From Pseudomonas mucoides (GTDB taxonomy: Bacteria > Pseudomonadota > Gammaproteobacteria > Pseudomonadales > Pseudomonadaceae), in assembly GCF_015461845.1 (NCBI RefSeq), contig NZ_JACOPW010000002.1, positions 372,001 to 436,000 of the forward strand: a DNA stretch of 64,000 nt, read 5' to 3'. The position numbers and the translations under genes are program-made. How positions within the stretch are numbered: position 1 is the stretch's first letter; every line of letters starts with the position of its first letter. The notes beneath the pieces are model-generated. The model saw nothing but the letters and a program-made list of their open reading frames with translations, was not told the origin of the DNA and did not search any database. Of this stretch, positions 37,504 through 46,154 are shown piece by piece.

Positions 37504-38292
37504 ATGAATCTTGGAATAGCAGGACGCTGGGCGCTGGTATGCGCCGCCAGCAAAGGCCTGGGTAAAGCCTGCGCACAGGCACTCGTCAGCGAAGGCGTGA
37601 ACGTGGTGATTACTGCGCGGGGCGAACACACGCTGAATGAAACAGCCCTTCAGCTCAGAGCGATCAATCCTGAGGTGACGGTCATCGCCGTGGCGGGAGA
37701 CATATCGACGCCTGAAGGCCGGGCAGCCGCCCTCCTGGCCCACGAGCATTTCGACATCTTGATCAACAACGCTGGCGGCCCTCCTCCCGGGGATTTCCGC
37801 GAATGGGATCGCGACGCCTGGCTCAAGGCACTGGACGCCAACATGCTCACGCCGATCGAGTTGATCAAGGCAACAGTAGACGGCATGGCGGCACGCGGAT
37901 TTGGCCGGATCATCAACATCACGTCGAGTGCCGTGAAGTCGCCTATCGAAAGCCTCGGCCTGTCCAACGGCGCGCGCAGTGGCCTGACGGGGTTCATCGC
38001 AGGGCTTGCCCGGCAGGAACACATTGCCAGTCGTAATGTGACGATCAACAACCTGCAACCGGGCTCCTTCGACACCGATCGACTGCGTGACAACCTGGTC
38101 GCGGCGGCCCGGGAGTCGGGGCAAGACAGTGAGGCATTCCTCGACGAATGCCGCCGTGAAATCCCTGCCAAACGCTTTGGCTCACCCGAGGAATTCGGTG
38201 CGCTGTGTGCCTTCGTTTGCAGCCGCCACGCAGGCTACCTGACCGGACAGAATTTGTTGATTGATGGCGGGGCGATTCGCTCCAGCCAGTAA
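37504..38292 (+). CDS. SDR-family protein with atypical active site
   Basis: This is a 262-residue short-chain dehydrogenase/reductase. The cofactor-binding turn is CAASKGLGKA (the first glycine of the usual GxxxGxG is replaced). NNAGGPPPG and the catalytic Ser region INITSSAVKSP are present, and the C-terminus is the classic YLTGQNLLIDGG. At the usual YxxxK position the sequence is LGLSNGARSGL, with no Tyr and no Lys, so normal SDR chemistry is doubtful. It starts 46 bp after the ABC fusion gene, after CAGGAAAACACGC. It may act on a product of the oxygenase. Confidence 0.82.
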   Translation: MNLGIAGRWALVCAASKGLGKACAQALVSEGVNVVITARGEHTLNETALQLRAINPEVTVIAVAGDISTPEGRAAALLAHEHFDILINNAGGPPPGDFREWDRDAWLKALDANMLTPIELIKATVDGMAARGFGRIINITSSAVKSPIESLGLSNGARSGLTGFIAGLARQEHIASRNVTINNLQPGSFDTDRLRDNLVAAARESGQDSEAFLDECRREIPAKRFGSPEEFGALCAFVCSRHAGYLTGQNLLIDGGAIRSSQ

Positions 38293-38312
38293 TGACGGCA
38301 GGCACAACGGAG

Positions 38313-38333
38313 CGGACCTCGCAACGGGGTCCG
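38313..38333 (+). terminator. Hairpin after the SDR gene
   Basis: CGGACC (38313-38318) pairs with GGTCCG (38328-38333), extendable by a few imperfect pairs, 20 bp after the SDR stop. There is no T-run, so it is a weak terminator candidate. Confidence 0.4.
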
Positions 38334-38350
38334 TTCCAGCGCAACCCCCC

Positions 38351-38382
38351 GTTTAAACAACAAAAATCCAGCCTGTTTAAAC
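38351..38382. promoter_or_regulatory. Two GTTTAAAC palindromes 24 bp apart
   Basis: The 8-bp palindrome GTTTAAAC occurs at 38351-38358 and 38375-38382, both in a C/A-rich setting within the 422-bp gap between the SDR and DUF6124 genes. The pair could be an operator. The regulator and the direction of control are unknown. Confidence 0.35.
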
Positions 38383-38510
38383 GAAGCCTCCTGTTACCAC
38401 CCAAAGGCTACAACGCCTTGCGCCATGGCCTACGGGTAAGACAGAATCCGCCGGCTTGTGCGTCCAGGTCCCCGTCGTTAACTTGATTCCTGTCACTGCT
38501 CATCAGTGAT

Positions 38511-38684
38511 CGGGTCTGCAAGCCCGCCGGAACACCAGTCGCATAGCCCAGCCAACGGACGCTCGTTCATGTCCGCAAAAATGGCGGCTTTGTGCGGGAG
38601 ACCTTCGGGTCTGCCGGGTTCCTGGTTTCCCGGTCTTGCAGACCCGCACATCGCTGCCACCCATCATCTGCAAGTGATGTGGGT
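38511..38684 (+). ncRNA. Structured leader or small RNA upstream of the DUF6124 gene
   Basis: CGGGTCTGCAAG (38511-38522) pairs perfectly over 12 bp with CTTGCAGACCCG (38635-38646), closing a 136-nt element. Inside are CGGAC/GTCCG (38556-38575), AGACC-TTCG-GGTCT (38599-38612, a UUCG tetraloop) and CCGGG/CCCGG (38614-38633), so the fold is cloverleaf-like. A further bulged hairpin at 38659-38684 (ACCCA...TGGGT) ends 18 nt before the ribosome site CAGGAG of the next gene. It may be a regulatory leader or a separate RNA. Transcription is inferred. Confidence 0.55.
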
Positions 38685-38714
38685 AGCTCCTCGTGAACAA
38701 TCAGGAGTTTCACC

Positions 38715-39077
38715 ATGATCAAACCAACACCCAACCCACCGGACACCGATCCGGCATCACCCTACGAATCGCTCGATTCCAAAAAACTCCACGAAGCGGC
38801 CGAACGCGCCCTCGACCATTACCTCAACCCGGCCGCCCAAATCATGGCCAGCACCCACGAACCCGAACCGATGTTCCTCGCCAACCCCAAGTACGACACC
38901 GAATCCCTGCTGGTCAACGCCAGCGAATCACTGGGCTCGGCCACCACCATGCTCAGTAATTTGGCGGCGCTACTGGACCACTCAAACCGTAAGACCCTAC
39001 TGGGGATTACCCAAGTGGTGATGTTGGGGGAATTGGCGGTGAATCAGGCGCTGGATAAGGTTGAAGTGAAGGCGTAA
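38715..39077 (+). CDS. DUF6124 (DUF3077-type) small Pseudomonas protein
   Basis: This is a 120-residue soluble protein with Pro/Asp-rich N-terminus (TPNPPDTDPASPYESLDSKK) and a helical remainder (KLHEAAERALDHYLNPAAQI, then DTESLLVNASESLGSATTML and NRKTLLGITQVVMLGELAVN). It fits the DUF6124/DUF3077 group, which is present in several copies in fluorescens-group genomes and has no known function. The ATG follows CAGGAGTTTCACC. The structured element just upstream is the notable feature of this locus. Confidence 0.8.
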   Translation: MIKPTPNPPDTDPASPYESLDSKKLHEAAERALDHYLNPAAQIMASTHEPEPMFLANPKYDTESLLVNASESLGSATTMLSNLAALLDHSNRKTLLGITQVVMLGELAVNQALDKVEVKA

Positions 39078-39097
39078 GCACGGCCCTTCTATTTACC

Positions 39098-39715
39098 TTA
39101 ATCGAACGTTCCAGTGCGCACCTCCCCTTCGCGCACGTATCGGGTGATCAGCACGCCGCCCGGCGTGCTGGTCGAATGCGCCAACGTGAAGGCCCAAGCC
39201 TGCGCCGTGTCATCGAACAAGCGCTTGCCGCGCCCCAGCATGACGGGAAACGTCATCAACCGAAGTTCGTCGACCACTCCGGCGGCAAGCAGCTGGCGCA
39301 CCAGATCGCCGCTGCCCTGGGTCAACAGATCGGCACCGTCCTGTTGCTTGAGCGAACGTATCGCATCGGCAAGGTTTCCTTCCAAGGCACGACTGTTCTG
39401 CCATTCCAGCGTATCGGGGTGATGCGTGGCCACATGCTTCGGCGCCCGGTTGAACAGGTCAGCAATACAATGGCTATGGGAATCGGCCTTTTGCTGCGGC
39501 CAATACGCCGCAAATATGTCGTAGGTGCGACGGCCCAGCAACAATTCGAACGGCTGCGAAAACAGGTCCTGTACCGCCTCGCCAGAGACCTTGTCGGCGT
39601 GGGGCACGATCCAGCCACCGAAACGGAATTCGCCGCTGGTGTCTTCTTCAGGACCGCCGGGGGCTTGCATAACGCCATCCAGACTCAGGAAAGCGGCAAC
39701 GGTGAGCTTGCGCAT
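39098..39715 (-). CDS. Dihydrofolate-reductase-like (RibD C-terminal domain) protein
   Basis: The 205-residue protein is of the RibD_C/DHFR-like superfamily. It has the opening RKLTVAAFLSLDGVMQAPGG, LLGRRTYDIFAAYWPQQ and DLLTQGSGDLVRQLLAAGVV, followed by LMTFPVMLGRGKRLF. Such stand-alone proteins are NADPH-dependent reductase-like enzymes of uncertain substrate. The ATG at 39715 follows CAGGAGAAGACC; the longer frame has no family-like sequence. It is convergent with the DUF6124 gene and divergent from the pqi operon. Confidence 0.87.
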   Translation of the reverse strand: MRKLTVAAFLSLDGVMQAPGGPEEDTSGEFRFGGWIVPHADKVSGEAVQDLFSQPFELLLGRRTYDIFAAYWPQQKADSHSHCIADLFNRAPKHVATHHPDTLEWQNSRALEGNLADAIRSLKQQDGADLLTQGSGDLVRQLLAAGVVDELRLMTFPVMLGRGKRLFDDTAQAWAFTLAHSTSTPGGVLITRYVREGEVRTGTFD

Positions 39716-39943
39716 GGTCTTCTCCTGTTGAGCGCGCGTATCGGGAATGCCGGGGATCACAGCGTACCCGCCGATTCATTCCCTGACAGATAGTCGAACG
39801 AGCCGTTGCGAAATCGACAGTACGCCGTACAGATGAAGGTTCACCGATACCGCATCGTTTTGCATTTCGATTTGCTCAATTGCAAGGCACTTCTATATTG
39901 AGGAGGTGCTCTGAACTTCCTGCCTACTGTTGAGCCTTGGCCC

Positions 39944-40540
39944 ATGGCGAATACTGATCAATTGATCATCTGCGAGCACTGCGACTCTGTGTATGAAAAA
40001 GTCACGCTCGCCAAACACCAGAAAACCCTGTGCACCTGCTGCGGCGGCGTGCTCCAGCGTTACAACGGCCTGACGGTGGAGCAACGACTGGCGTTAACCT
40101 TCACGGCGTTGGTGCTGTGGATTTTCGCCAATTTCTATCCGGTCATGAGCATCAGCCTCAAAGGCTTGAAAAACAGCGCAACCCTGTGGGATTCGGTATT
40201 GGCCCTGAGCCTGGGTCCGATCACGTTCATCGCGATGGTCGCCGCGATTGCAATGATCATCGCGCCGATTTTCCAGCTGTTGCTGCTGATCTGGGTCCTG
40301 GGTTTCGCCCTCTCGCACCGACGTTCCCCCGGTTTCAAGTTCTGCATGCGCTGGCTGGAATCCCTGCGGCCCTGGAGCATGCTGGAAGTCTGCCTGCTCG
40401 GCGCCATGGTCGCGGTGATCAAACTGGCCGGATTGCTCGACGTACTGCCCGGCATCGGCCTGTTTGCACTGGCCGTGCTCAGCCTGATGATGATCCGCAT
40501 CGCCGGGCGCGATATCCGTGAATTATGGGACATCCTATGA
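39944..40540 (+). CDS. pqiA: PqiA-like membrane protein, first half
   Basis: The 198-residue protein starts with a zinc-ribbon pair (CEHCDSVYEK and CTCCGGVL, about residues 9-37), followed by four membrane segments. It corresponds to the first repeat of E. coli PqiA, which is about twice as long. PqiA proteins are inner-membrane partners of MCE-domain PqiB in lipid transport between the membranes. It overlaps the next gene by 4 bp (ATGA). Confidence 0.85.
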   Translation: MANTDQLIICEHCDSVYEKVTLAKHQKTLCTCCGGVLQRYNGLTVEQRLALTFTALVLWIFANFYPVMSISLKGLKNSATLWDSVLALSLGPITFIAMVAAIAMIIAPIFQLLLLIWVLGFALSHRRSPGFKFCMRWLESLRPWSMLEVCLLGAMVAVIKLAGLLDVLPGIGLFALAVLSLMMIRIAGRDIRELWDIL

Positions 40541-41193
40541 ACATGCCCCCGGTCGCCAGCGACCTCAACCTCTGCCTGTGCCATAGCTGCGGCATGGCCT
40601 GCGACATGACCGGTGAGCCCCACGAATGCGAGCGCTGCGGCGCGCCGCTGCACCGGCGCAAATCCAATTCGCTGGCCCGCACCTGGGCCTACATGTTCAC
40701 CGCCCTGGCGTTTTACGTGCCGGCCAATTTGTTGCCGGTGATGAACACCAAGATGGTCGGCAATGGCGCCGACAGCACGATCATGAGCGGCGTCCTGGAG
40801 TTCTGGCAGCACGGTGCATGGGACATTGCCCTGATCATTTTCATTGCCAGCATTGCGGTGCCGGGCATCAAGTTCGTGGCCCTGACCATGCTGCTGGTGA
40901 CCGTCCAGCGCGGGAGCCTGTGGGCACGCAAGGAGCGGTCGCAGCTGTACCGCTTCGTCGAGATCATTGGTTACTGGTCGATGCTCGATGTGATTGTGGT
41001 GGCGATGGTGGCCTCTCTGGTGAAGTTTCAAGCCCTGGCCGACATTGAACCGCGCCCGGGCATTCTATTTTTCGGTTTGGTGGTGGTGTTCACCATGCTG
41101 GCGGCGATGAGTTTCGACCCGCGCCTGATCTGGGATAAAAAGCGGGAAAACCCACAAAACGAGGAGGTCATGGATGAAGTCGCAAGCCACTGA
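40537..41193 (+). CDS. pqiA: PqiA-like membrane protein, second half
   Basis: This 218-residue protein is the second PqiA repeat: a zinc ribbon (CHSCGMACD and CERCGAPL, about residues 12-36) and four membrane segments (about 48-66, 95-117, 138-158, 168-188). The ATG at 40537 overlaps the first gene's stop; another ATG four codons upstream is possible. Separate genes for the two PqiA halves differ from the single-gene E. coli layout. It overlaps pqiB by 20 bp. Confidence 0.85.
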   Translation: MNMPPVASDLNLCLCHSCGMACDMTGEPHECERCGAPLHRRKSNSLARTWAYMFTALAFYVPANLLPVMNTKMVGNGADSTIMSGVLEFWQHGAWDIALIIFIASIAVPGIKFVALTMLLVTVQRGSLWARKERSQLYRFVEIIGYWSMLDVIVVAMVASLVKFQALADIEPRPGILFFGLVVVFTMLAAMSFDPRLIWDKKRENPQNEEVMDEVASH

Positions 41194-42832
41194 AGGGCCT
41201 CAAGCCCCCGGACAGGCCCCGGTCAAGACCGGTCGCAGTCTCTCACTGGTCTGGATCGTGCCCATTGTTGCGGTATTGGTCGGGCTGTCACTGGTGGTCC
41301 ACAGCATCTTGCAGGAAGGCCCGACCATCACCGTCACGTTCAAGACCGGTTCTGGCCTGACGGCCAACAAGACTGAGGTTAAATACCGCAACGTGGTGAT
41401 CGGCCAGGTCGCCGATGTGGAGCTGAGCAACGACCAGAAGAATGTCAACGCCACGATCAAACTGACCAAACAAGCCGAAAGTTTCACCCGTTCAGACTCG
41501 CAATTCTGGGTCGTGCGGCCACGTATTGGTGCCGGCGGGGTTTCGGGCATTGATACGCTGCTGTCCGGGGACTATATCGGCGCCGACATTGGCCAGGCCA
41601 ATGGCCGCTCGAAAACCTTCAAAGGTCTGGAAAACCCGCCACCGATCACCTATGGCGAGCCGGGCAAGCGGTTCACCTTGCATACACAGGACCTGGGTTC
41701 GCTGGACATCGGCTCGCCGGTTTACTACCGCAAGATTCCGGTTGGCCAGGTGGTGGCCTACGCGCTGGACCCCGACGGCAAAGGGGTAAACATCGACCTG
41801 TTTATTCATGCGCCCAATGACCAGTACGTCACCGAAAACACCCGATTCTGGAATGCCAGCGGTGTGGACGTGAGCGTCGGCGCCAACGGTTTTGCGCTCA
41901 AGACCGAGTCCTTGTCCTCTCTGTTGGTGGGCGGTATCGCCTTCCGCGCGCCGGACTACAACCCCAACGACAAGCCGGCCGCCGAAGAGTATGCCTACGA
42001 GCTGTTCGAAGACCAGCAAACCGCCCTCGCCCCGCCCAATGGCAAGGCGCAGTTCCTGGCCCTGCGTTTCGATCAGGCGATGCGCGGGCTCAAGGTTGAT
42101 GCGCCGGTGGAATTTCTCGGCATAGAAATCGGCAGAGTGGTGTCGGTCAACCTGGATTTTGACCCGGTAAAACGTACTTTCCCGGTCAACGTCGGCATTG
42201 TGATCTACCCGCAACGCCTGGGTCAGGCCCACACCAAAATGATCAAGGCGCTCAATCATGACCCTAATGACGAAGCGGCTGGCGTGCGGATGATCGGTAC
42301 CTTCATCGACAACGGTCTGCGTGCCCAGGCCCGTACCGGCAACCTGCTGACCGGCCAGTTGTACATCGCTCTGGACTTCTACCCCAAAGCAGACAAAGTC
42401 GCTTTCGATCCCAACGTGCGCCCGGTCATGATTCCAACGGTGCCGGGCAGCCTCGAACAGTTGCAGGAAAAGCTTGAAGCCATGATCAGCAAGATCAACA
42501 AGCTGCCCGTGGAGCGCATTGCCGACAACCTCGACAGCAACCTTGTGGAACTGCGCAAAGGGCTGGTGAAATTCAACGGCAAGACACTGCCTGGCGTAGA
42601 TACCACCCTGTCGGAAGTCAGCAAGACCCTGCAGTCGGCCAATACGACCCTGCAATCCGCCAACTCCACCATTGCCGAAGATTCGCCACAAAGGGAAAAA
42701 CTGGGGCAGACCCTGGATGAGCTTTCACGTACGTCGCGATCCTTGCGTGAACTGACGGATTACCTGGGCCGCCATCCGGAGTCACTGATTCGTGGTCGAC
42801 CTGACAATGCCGCGGCAAAGGACCTGAAATAA
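41174..42832 (+). CDS. pqiB: PqiB-like MCE-domain protein
   Basis: The 552-residue protein is anchored by one N-terminal membrane segment (about 20-40) and has three MCE domains in tandem (about 45-145, 160-265, 285-405). Each shows the pattern V-x-Y-x-x-V-x-I-G-x-V (for example VKYRNVVIGQVADVEL, PVYYRKIPVGQVVAY and PVEFLGIEIGRVVSV). A long C-terminal helical region (about 430-540) would form the syringe-like tube for phospholipid passage across the periplasm. It starts at the ATG after GAGGTCATGG, inside the end of the PqiA gene. Confidence 0.93.
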   Translation: MKSQATEGPQAPGQAPVKTGRSLSLVWIVPIVAVLVGLSLVVHSILQEGPTITVTFKTGSGLTANKTEVKYRNVVIGQVADVELSNDQKNVNATIKLTKQAESFTRSDSQFWVVRPRIGAGGVSGIDTLLSGDYIGADIGQANGRSKTFKGLENPPPITYGEPGKRFTLHTQDLGSLDIGSPVYYRKIPVGQVVAYALDPDGKGVNIDLFIHAPNDQYVTENTRFWNASGVDVSVGANGFALKTESLSSLLVGGIAFRAPDYNPNDKPAAEEYAYELFEDQQTALAPPNGKAQFLALRFDQAMRGLKVDAPVEFLGIEIGRVVSVNLDFDPVKRTFPVNVGIVIYPQRLGQAHTKMIKALNHDPNDEAAGVRMIGTFIDNGLRAQARTGNLLTGQLYIALDFYPKADKVAFDPNVRPVMIPTVPGSLEQLQEKLEAMISKINKLPVERIADNLDSNLVELRKGLVKFNGKTLPGVDTTLSEVSKTLQSANTTLQSANSTIAEDSPQREKLGQTLDELSRTSRSLRELTDYLGRHPESLIRGRPDNAAAKDLK

Positions 42833-42864
42833 TGACCGGGACGCAGAAGAAAGGAGCAACACCT

Positions 42865-43422
42865 ATGGGTTTTTCGCCAAAGCTCACCTTGGTCACTGCG
42901 CTGTTACTGCTCGCGGCCTGCCGCAGTGATCCTGTTCACTATCACACCCTGATGCCGCCTCAAACGGGGGGCGCGGCGCACAATAATGCGGTGTCCATCG
43001 AGATTGAGAGCCTCAGTGTGCCAGCGCAGGTCGACCGGCCACAGGTGGTGATTCGCCAAGGCAACAGCGGCCTGGTGCTGCTCGAAACCGAATGGTGGGG
43101 GGCGTCGCTGGGCGATGAGTTTCGAAGCGCCCTGATCGATCAATTGGCCAGCGCCAATCCCCCGCGCAAGCTGTCATTGCGCATTGATGTCCAACGCTTT
43201 GATTCGGTTCCCGGGCAATATGGGCTGATTGACGCGACCTGGCGCCTGCGCGTGACCGGCGAAGGCAATGGGGCAGCACTCACCTGCCGCAGCACGTTGC
43301 AAACGCCTTCAGGCGCGAGCATTGAAGATCTGGTTGCCGCCCAGCAGAACAACGTCAAACGCCTGGCTGCACTGATCGGGCAGGCGGCCAGGGGCACACG
43401 ACAGAGTTGCCCGTCCTCCTGA
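42865..43422 (+). CDS. pqiC: PqiC-like outer-membrane lipoprotein
   Basis: The 185-residue protein has a lipoprotein signal with lipobox LLAAC (Cys near residue 18), then the PqiC (DUF330/ABC-type transport auxiliary) domain, beginning DPVHYHTLMPPQ. It anchors the PqiB tube to the outer membrane. The ATG at 42865 follows AAAGGAGCAACACCT; an in-frame ATG at 42832 overlapping the pqiB stop is less likely because it would lengthen the signal's polar N-region. It is the last gene of the pqi operon. Confidence 0.88.
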   Translation: MGFSPKLTLVTALLLLAACRSDPVHYHTLMPPQTGGAAHNNAVSIEIESLSVPAQVDRPQVVIRQGNSGLVLLETEWWGASLGDEFRSALIDQLASANPPRKLSLRIDVQRFDSVPGQYGLIDATWRLRVTGEGNGAALTCRSTLQTPSGASIEDLVAAQQNNVKRLAALIGQAARGTRQSCPSS

Positions 43423-43440
43423 CTTTAATGCCCGGACACT

Positions 43441-43469
43441 GTTCAGCGGTGCCTCCGTCACCGCTGAAC
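43441..43469 (+). terminator. Hairpin terminator of the pqi operon
   Basis: A perfect 11-bp stem GTTCAGCGGTG / CACCGCTGAAC with a 7-nt loop lies 19 bp after the pqiC stop. There is no immediate T-run, though TTTT follows about 15 bp later. Confidence 0.6.
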
Positions 43470-43667
43470 CAAGCATGACAGGATGGTTTTATATCGACAC
43501 GTCAAACGTCGTGACAGGGGCCGAATAAGCGATAAGGGTTCTCAATCATTGACTAAGTTGGCAGCGCCCACATCCTGAGCAATTTTTTCACATTCGTTTC
43601 ACTCCTCCGCTACCTGCCCGCCTCTAGTTTTGCTCGTAACTCTCCTACTTCAGATAACGAACGACAC

Positions 43668-44291
43668 ATGACTTCGCGCACAGTAAAACTGGCGTCATTG
43701 ATCGCCACCTCGGTGGTTGCTGTAGTTGTCACGGGTTTGGTCTTGTGGCCGAGATCGCCCACTCACCTGGTCAGTGCCGAGAGCGCTGCCAAGGCTGAAC
43801 TCTTTCAAGACTGGCAGGCTGGCGAAGTGGTTGCGCTGGTCCGTCACGCCGAGCGGTGCGACCAATCCAGCAACCCTTGCCTGGGGCCGGCGGACGGTAT
43901 CACCCGCTTCGGCAACGAATCCTCCATGGCGGTCGGCCAGCACTTCATGCGCCTGGGCATGGCGCAAACCGATGTGTTGAGCAGCCCGGCCACGCGCACG
44001 ATACAAACGTCGCACGCGATGTTCGGCAATGACCCCAAGACACAGGAATGGCTGGTGACTTGTGGCAAGACACTGCGCAACGACGTGGTCGCGCACAAGC
44101 AGGCCCATCGCAATCTGGTACTGGTCTCTCACAGTGGCTGCATTGGCGACTTCCTGGCCGAGACCGGTTTCCCGCATGCGGCCAAGAGTGAATACGGCAG
44201 TACAGTGTTCCTGCGCATCGACACTAATGGGCAACTCCAAGTGCTGGGCATTATTAATCCTGAAGACTGGAACGCAGTGCAGGGGAAATAA
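43668..44291 (+). CDS. ais: Ais-like histidine phosphatase (lipid A/LPS-associated)
   Basis: This is a 207-residue protein with an N-terminal membrane anchor (about 9-27) and a histidine-phosphatase fold. The catalytic loop is LVRHAERCD (phosphohistidine His), the second block is LSSPATRTIQT, and the distal His is in LVSHSGCIGDF. Ais/PmrG-type phosphatases act on LPS core heptose phosphate or undecaprenyl phosphate. Its position 114 bp before an ArnT-like gene supports an envelope role. Substrate is inferred from family and context only. Confidence 0.8.
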   Translation: MTSRTVKLASLIATSVVAVVVTGLVLWPRSPTHLVSAESAAKAELFQDWQAGEVVALVRHAERCDQSSNPCLGPADGITRFGNESSMAVGQHFMRLGMAQTDVLSSPATRTIQTSHAMFGNDPKTQEWLVTCGKTLRNDVVAHKQAHRNLVLVSHSGCIGDFLAETGFPHAAKSEYGSTVFLRIDTNGQLQVLGIINPEDWNAVQGK

Positions 44292-44405
44292 ACAACGGCG
44301 CGCCAACAGCCATCAGTAGCCGCCGACTCGACTTGAGTTGCCCCACTGTCCATTGAACTACGACACCCACGCTGCCTGCTTGCGGTATTACGGCAAGGAC
44401 GAGTC

Positions 44406-46154
44406 ATGACTTCGCATACCCCATTACCCCATTCTACGGATCAGCTAGCCAGCGCTCGCGTCCCGATTGAACGCTGGCTCGTACCCGGCCTGTTATTGGC
44501 GTTTGTGGTTTTTTACCTGCTGCCGCTCGTGACGCACGGGCTATGGATCCCCGACGAAACCCGCTACGGCCAGATCAGTCAGGAGATGCGCCTGAGCGGC
44601 AACTGGGTCGCGCCGCACTTCATGGGCATCCGCTACTTCGAAAAGCCTATTGCCGGCTACTGGATGATCGCCATCGGTCAGGCGATCTTTGGCGATAACC
44701 TGTTCGGCGTGCGGATTGCTTCGGCCGTGAGTACCGGGCTGAGTGTCTGGCTGACTTACCTGATCGCCCGCCGGCTTTGGAACGATCCGCGCAAAAGCGC
44801 GGCCTGCGCATTGCTGTACATGAGTTTCGGGCTGATTGCCGGTCAGGCCGGTTACGCCAACCTTGATCCGCAATTCACGCTCTGGGTCAACTTGAGCCTG
44901 GTCGCGCTTTGGTTTGCCATCGACGGCCAAACGTCTCGAAACAAGGTGAGCGCGTGGGCGGTGATGGGTTTTGCCTGTGGCATGGGTTTCATGACCAAAG
45001 GCTTTCTCGCCTGGCTGTTACCGGTGTTGATCGCCCTGCCCTACATGATCTGGCAACGGCGCATGGGCGAATTGCTCCGTTACGGTTCGTTAGCCGTGTT
45101 GGTCGCTGTCGCGGTGTGCTTGCCATGGGTGCTCGCCATCCAGCATCGGGAGCCGGACTTCTGGAACTTCTTCTTCTGGAATGAACACGTGCGCCGGTTC
45201 GCCGCCGATGATGCGCAGCACGCACGACCCTGGTGGTTTTATCTGCCGCTGCTGGTCGCGTCGAGCCTGCCGTGGGCGGCATTGCTGCCCAACACGTTGA
45301 ACAACGCGTGGAAGCAAAAAGGCCAACCCGCCATCGCGTTCATGCTGTTGTGGCTACTGTTGCCATTGGCGTTTTTCAGCTTGAGCAGCGGCAAACTGCC
45401 GACCTACATCATGCCGTGCCTGTTGCCGTTGGCCCTGCTGATCGGGCACACGGTCATGGAACAGCTGAATCAGGGGCGAGGCCGTTCAATCCGAATTAAT
45501 GGCGTGGTCAACATCAGCGTGGGCACCGCGGCGTTGATCGCCTTGCTTTATGTCCAGACCACCAAGGAAATCTACCCAAACACCGAGATGTTCAGCCTGT
45601 CCCTGGTGTTTATCGTGTTGATCGGCTGGATCATTTCCAACGCCTTGCAAGTCATGCGGCCATTGACGTTTTGGGCGATGCCCGCTGTCGGTATCTGGCT
45701 GCTGGTCGCGTTAGCGCCGGCCGCCATACCTTCGCAGATCGTCAACAGCAAGATGCCGGATCAGTTTATTGCCGAGCACCTTGATGCGTTGGCGCAAACC
45801 TCTTCGTTGCTGAGTAACGATCTGGGGGCGGCGTCGGCGTTGTCCTGGCGTTTGAAGCGGCCACAAATCGACCTGTTCAATACCGTTGGCGAGCTGAAAT
45901 ACGGCCTCGCCGACCCGGCCATGGACTCACGCAAAGTCACCAAGGACAGCGTCGGCAAGTGGATGGCCGAGGCACGAAAAAAAGGCTCGGTTGGCGTGGT
46001 CATGCGGGTGAACAGTGTTCAGGAAGTGCAGGAGGTCGAGCTGTTGCCTATCGACGGCGTACGCTATGAGCGAGGCAATCTGCAGATCCTGATATTTCCG
46101 AAAACCGGCCCTGACAGCGTTTCTGACAAAGTGCCGACTGGAAACCCCTCATGA
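44406..46154 (+). CDS. ArnT-like lipid-linked sugar transferase (paralogue of arnT)
   Basis: The 582-residue GT39/GT83-type membrane protein is strikingly like the arnT product at 58042: both contain [21 protein letters not shown] and [24 protein letters not shown] blocks. About twelve membrane segments precede a periplasmic C-terminal domain. Members move L-Ara4N or another sugar from undecaprenyl phosphate to lipid A. The DE pair near residue 55 (IPDETRY) is the expected catalytic acidic site. It overlaps the next gene by 4 bp. Its sugar need not be L-Ara4N. Confidence 0.88.
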   Translation: MTSHTPLPHSTDQLASARVPIERWLVPGLLLAFVVFYLLPLVTHGLWIPDETRYGQISQEMRLSGNWVAPHFMGIRYFEKPIAGYWMIAIGQAIFGDNLFGVRIASAVSTGLSVWLTYLIARRLWNDPRKSAACALLYMSFGLIAGQAGYANLDPQFTLWVNLSLVALWFAIDGQTSRNKVSAWAVMGFACGMGFMTKGFLAWLLPVLIALPYMIWQRRMGELLRYGSLAVLVAVAVCLPWVLAIQHREPDFWNFFFWNEHVRRFAADDAQHARPWWFYLPLLVASSLPWAALLPNTLNNAWKQKGQPAIAFMLLWLLLPLAFFSLSSGKLPTYIMPCLLPLALLIGHTVMEQLNQGRGRSIRINGVVNISVGTAALIALLYVQTTKEIYPNTEMFSLSLVFIVLIGWIISNALQVMRPLTFWAMPAVGIWLLVALAPAAIPSQIVNSKMPDQFIAEHLDALAQTSSLLSNDLGAASALSWRLKRPQIDLFNTVGELKYGLADPAMDSRKVTKDSVGKWMAEARKKGSVGVVMRVNSVQEVQEVELLPIDGVRYERGNLQILIFPKTGPDSVSDKVPTGNPS

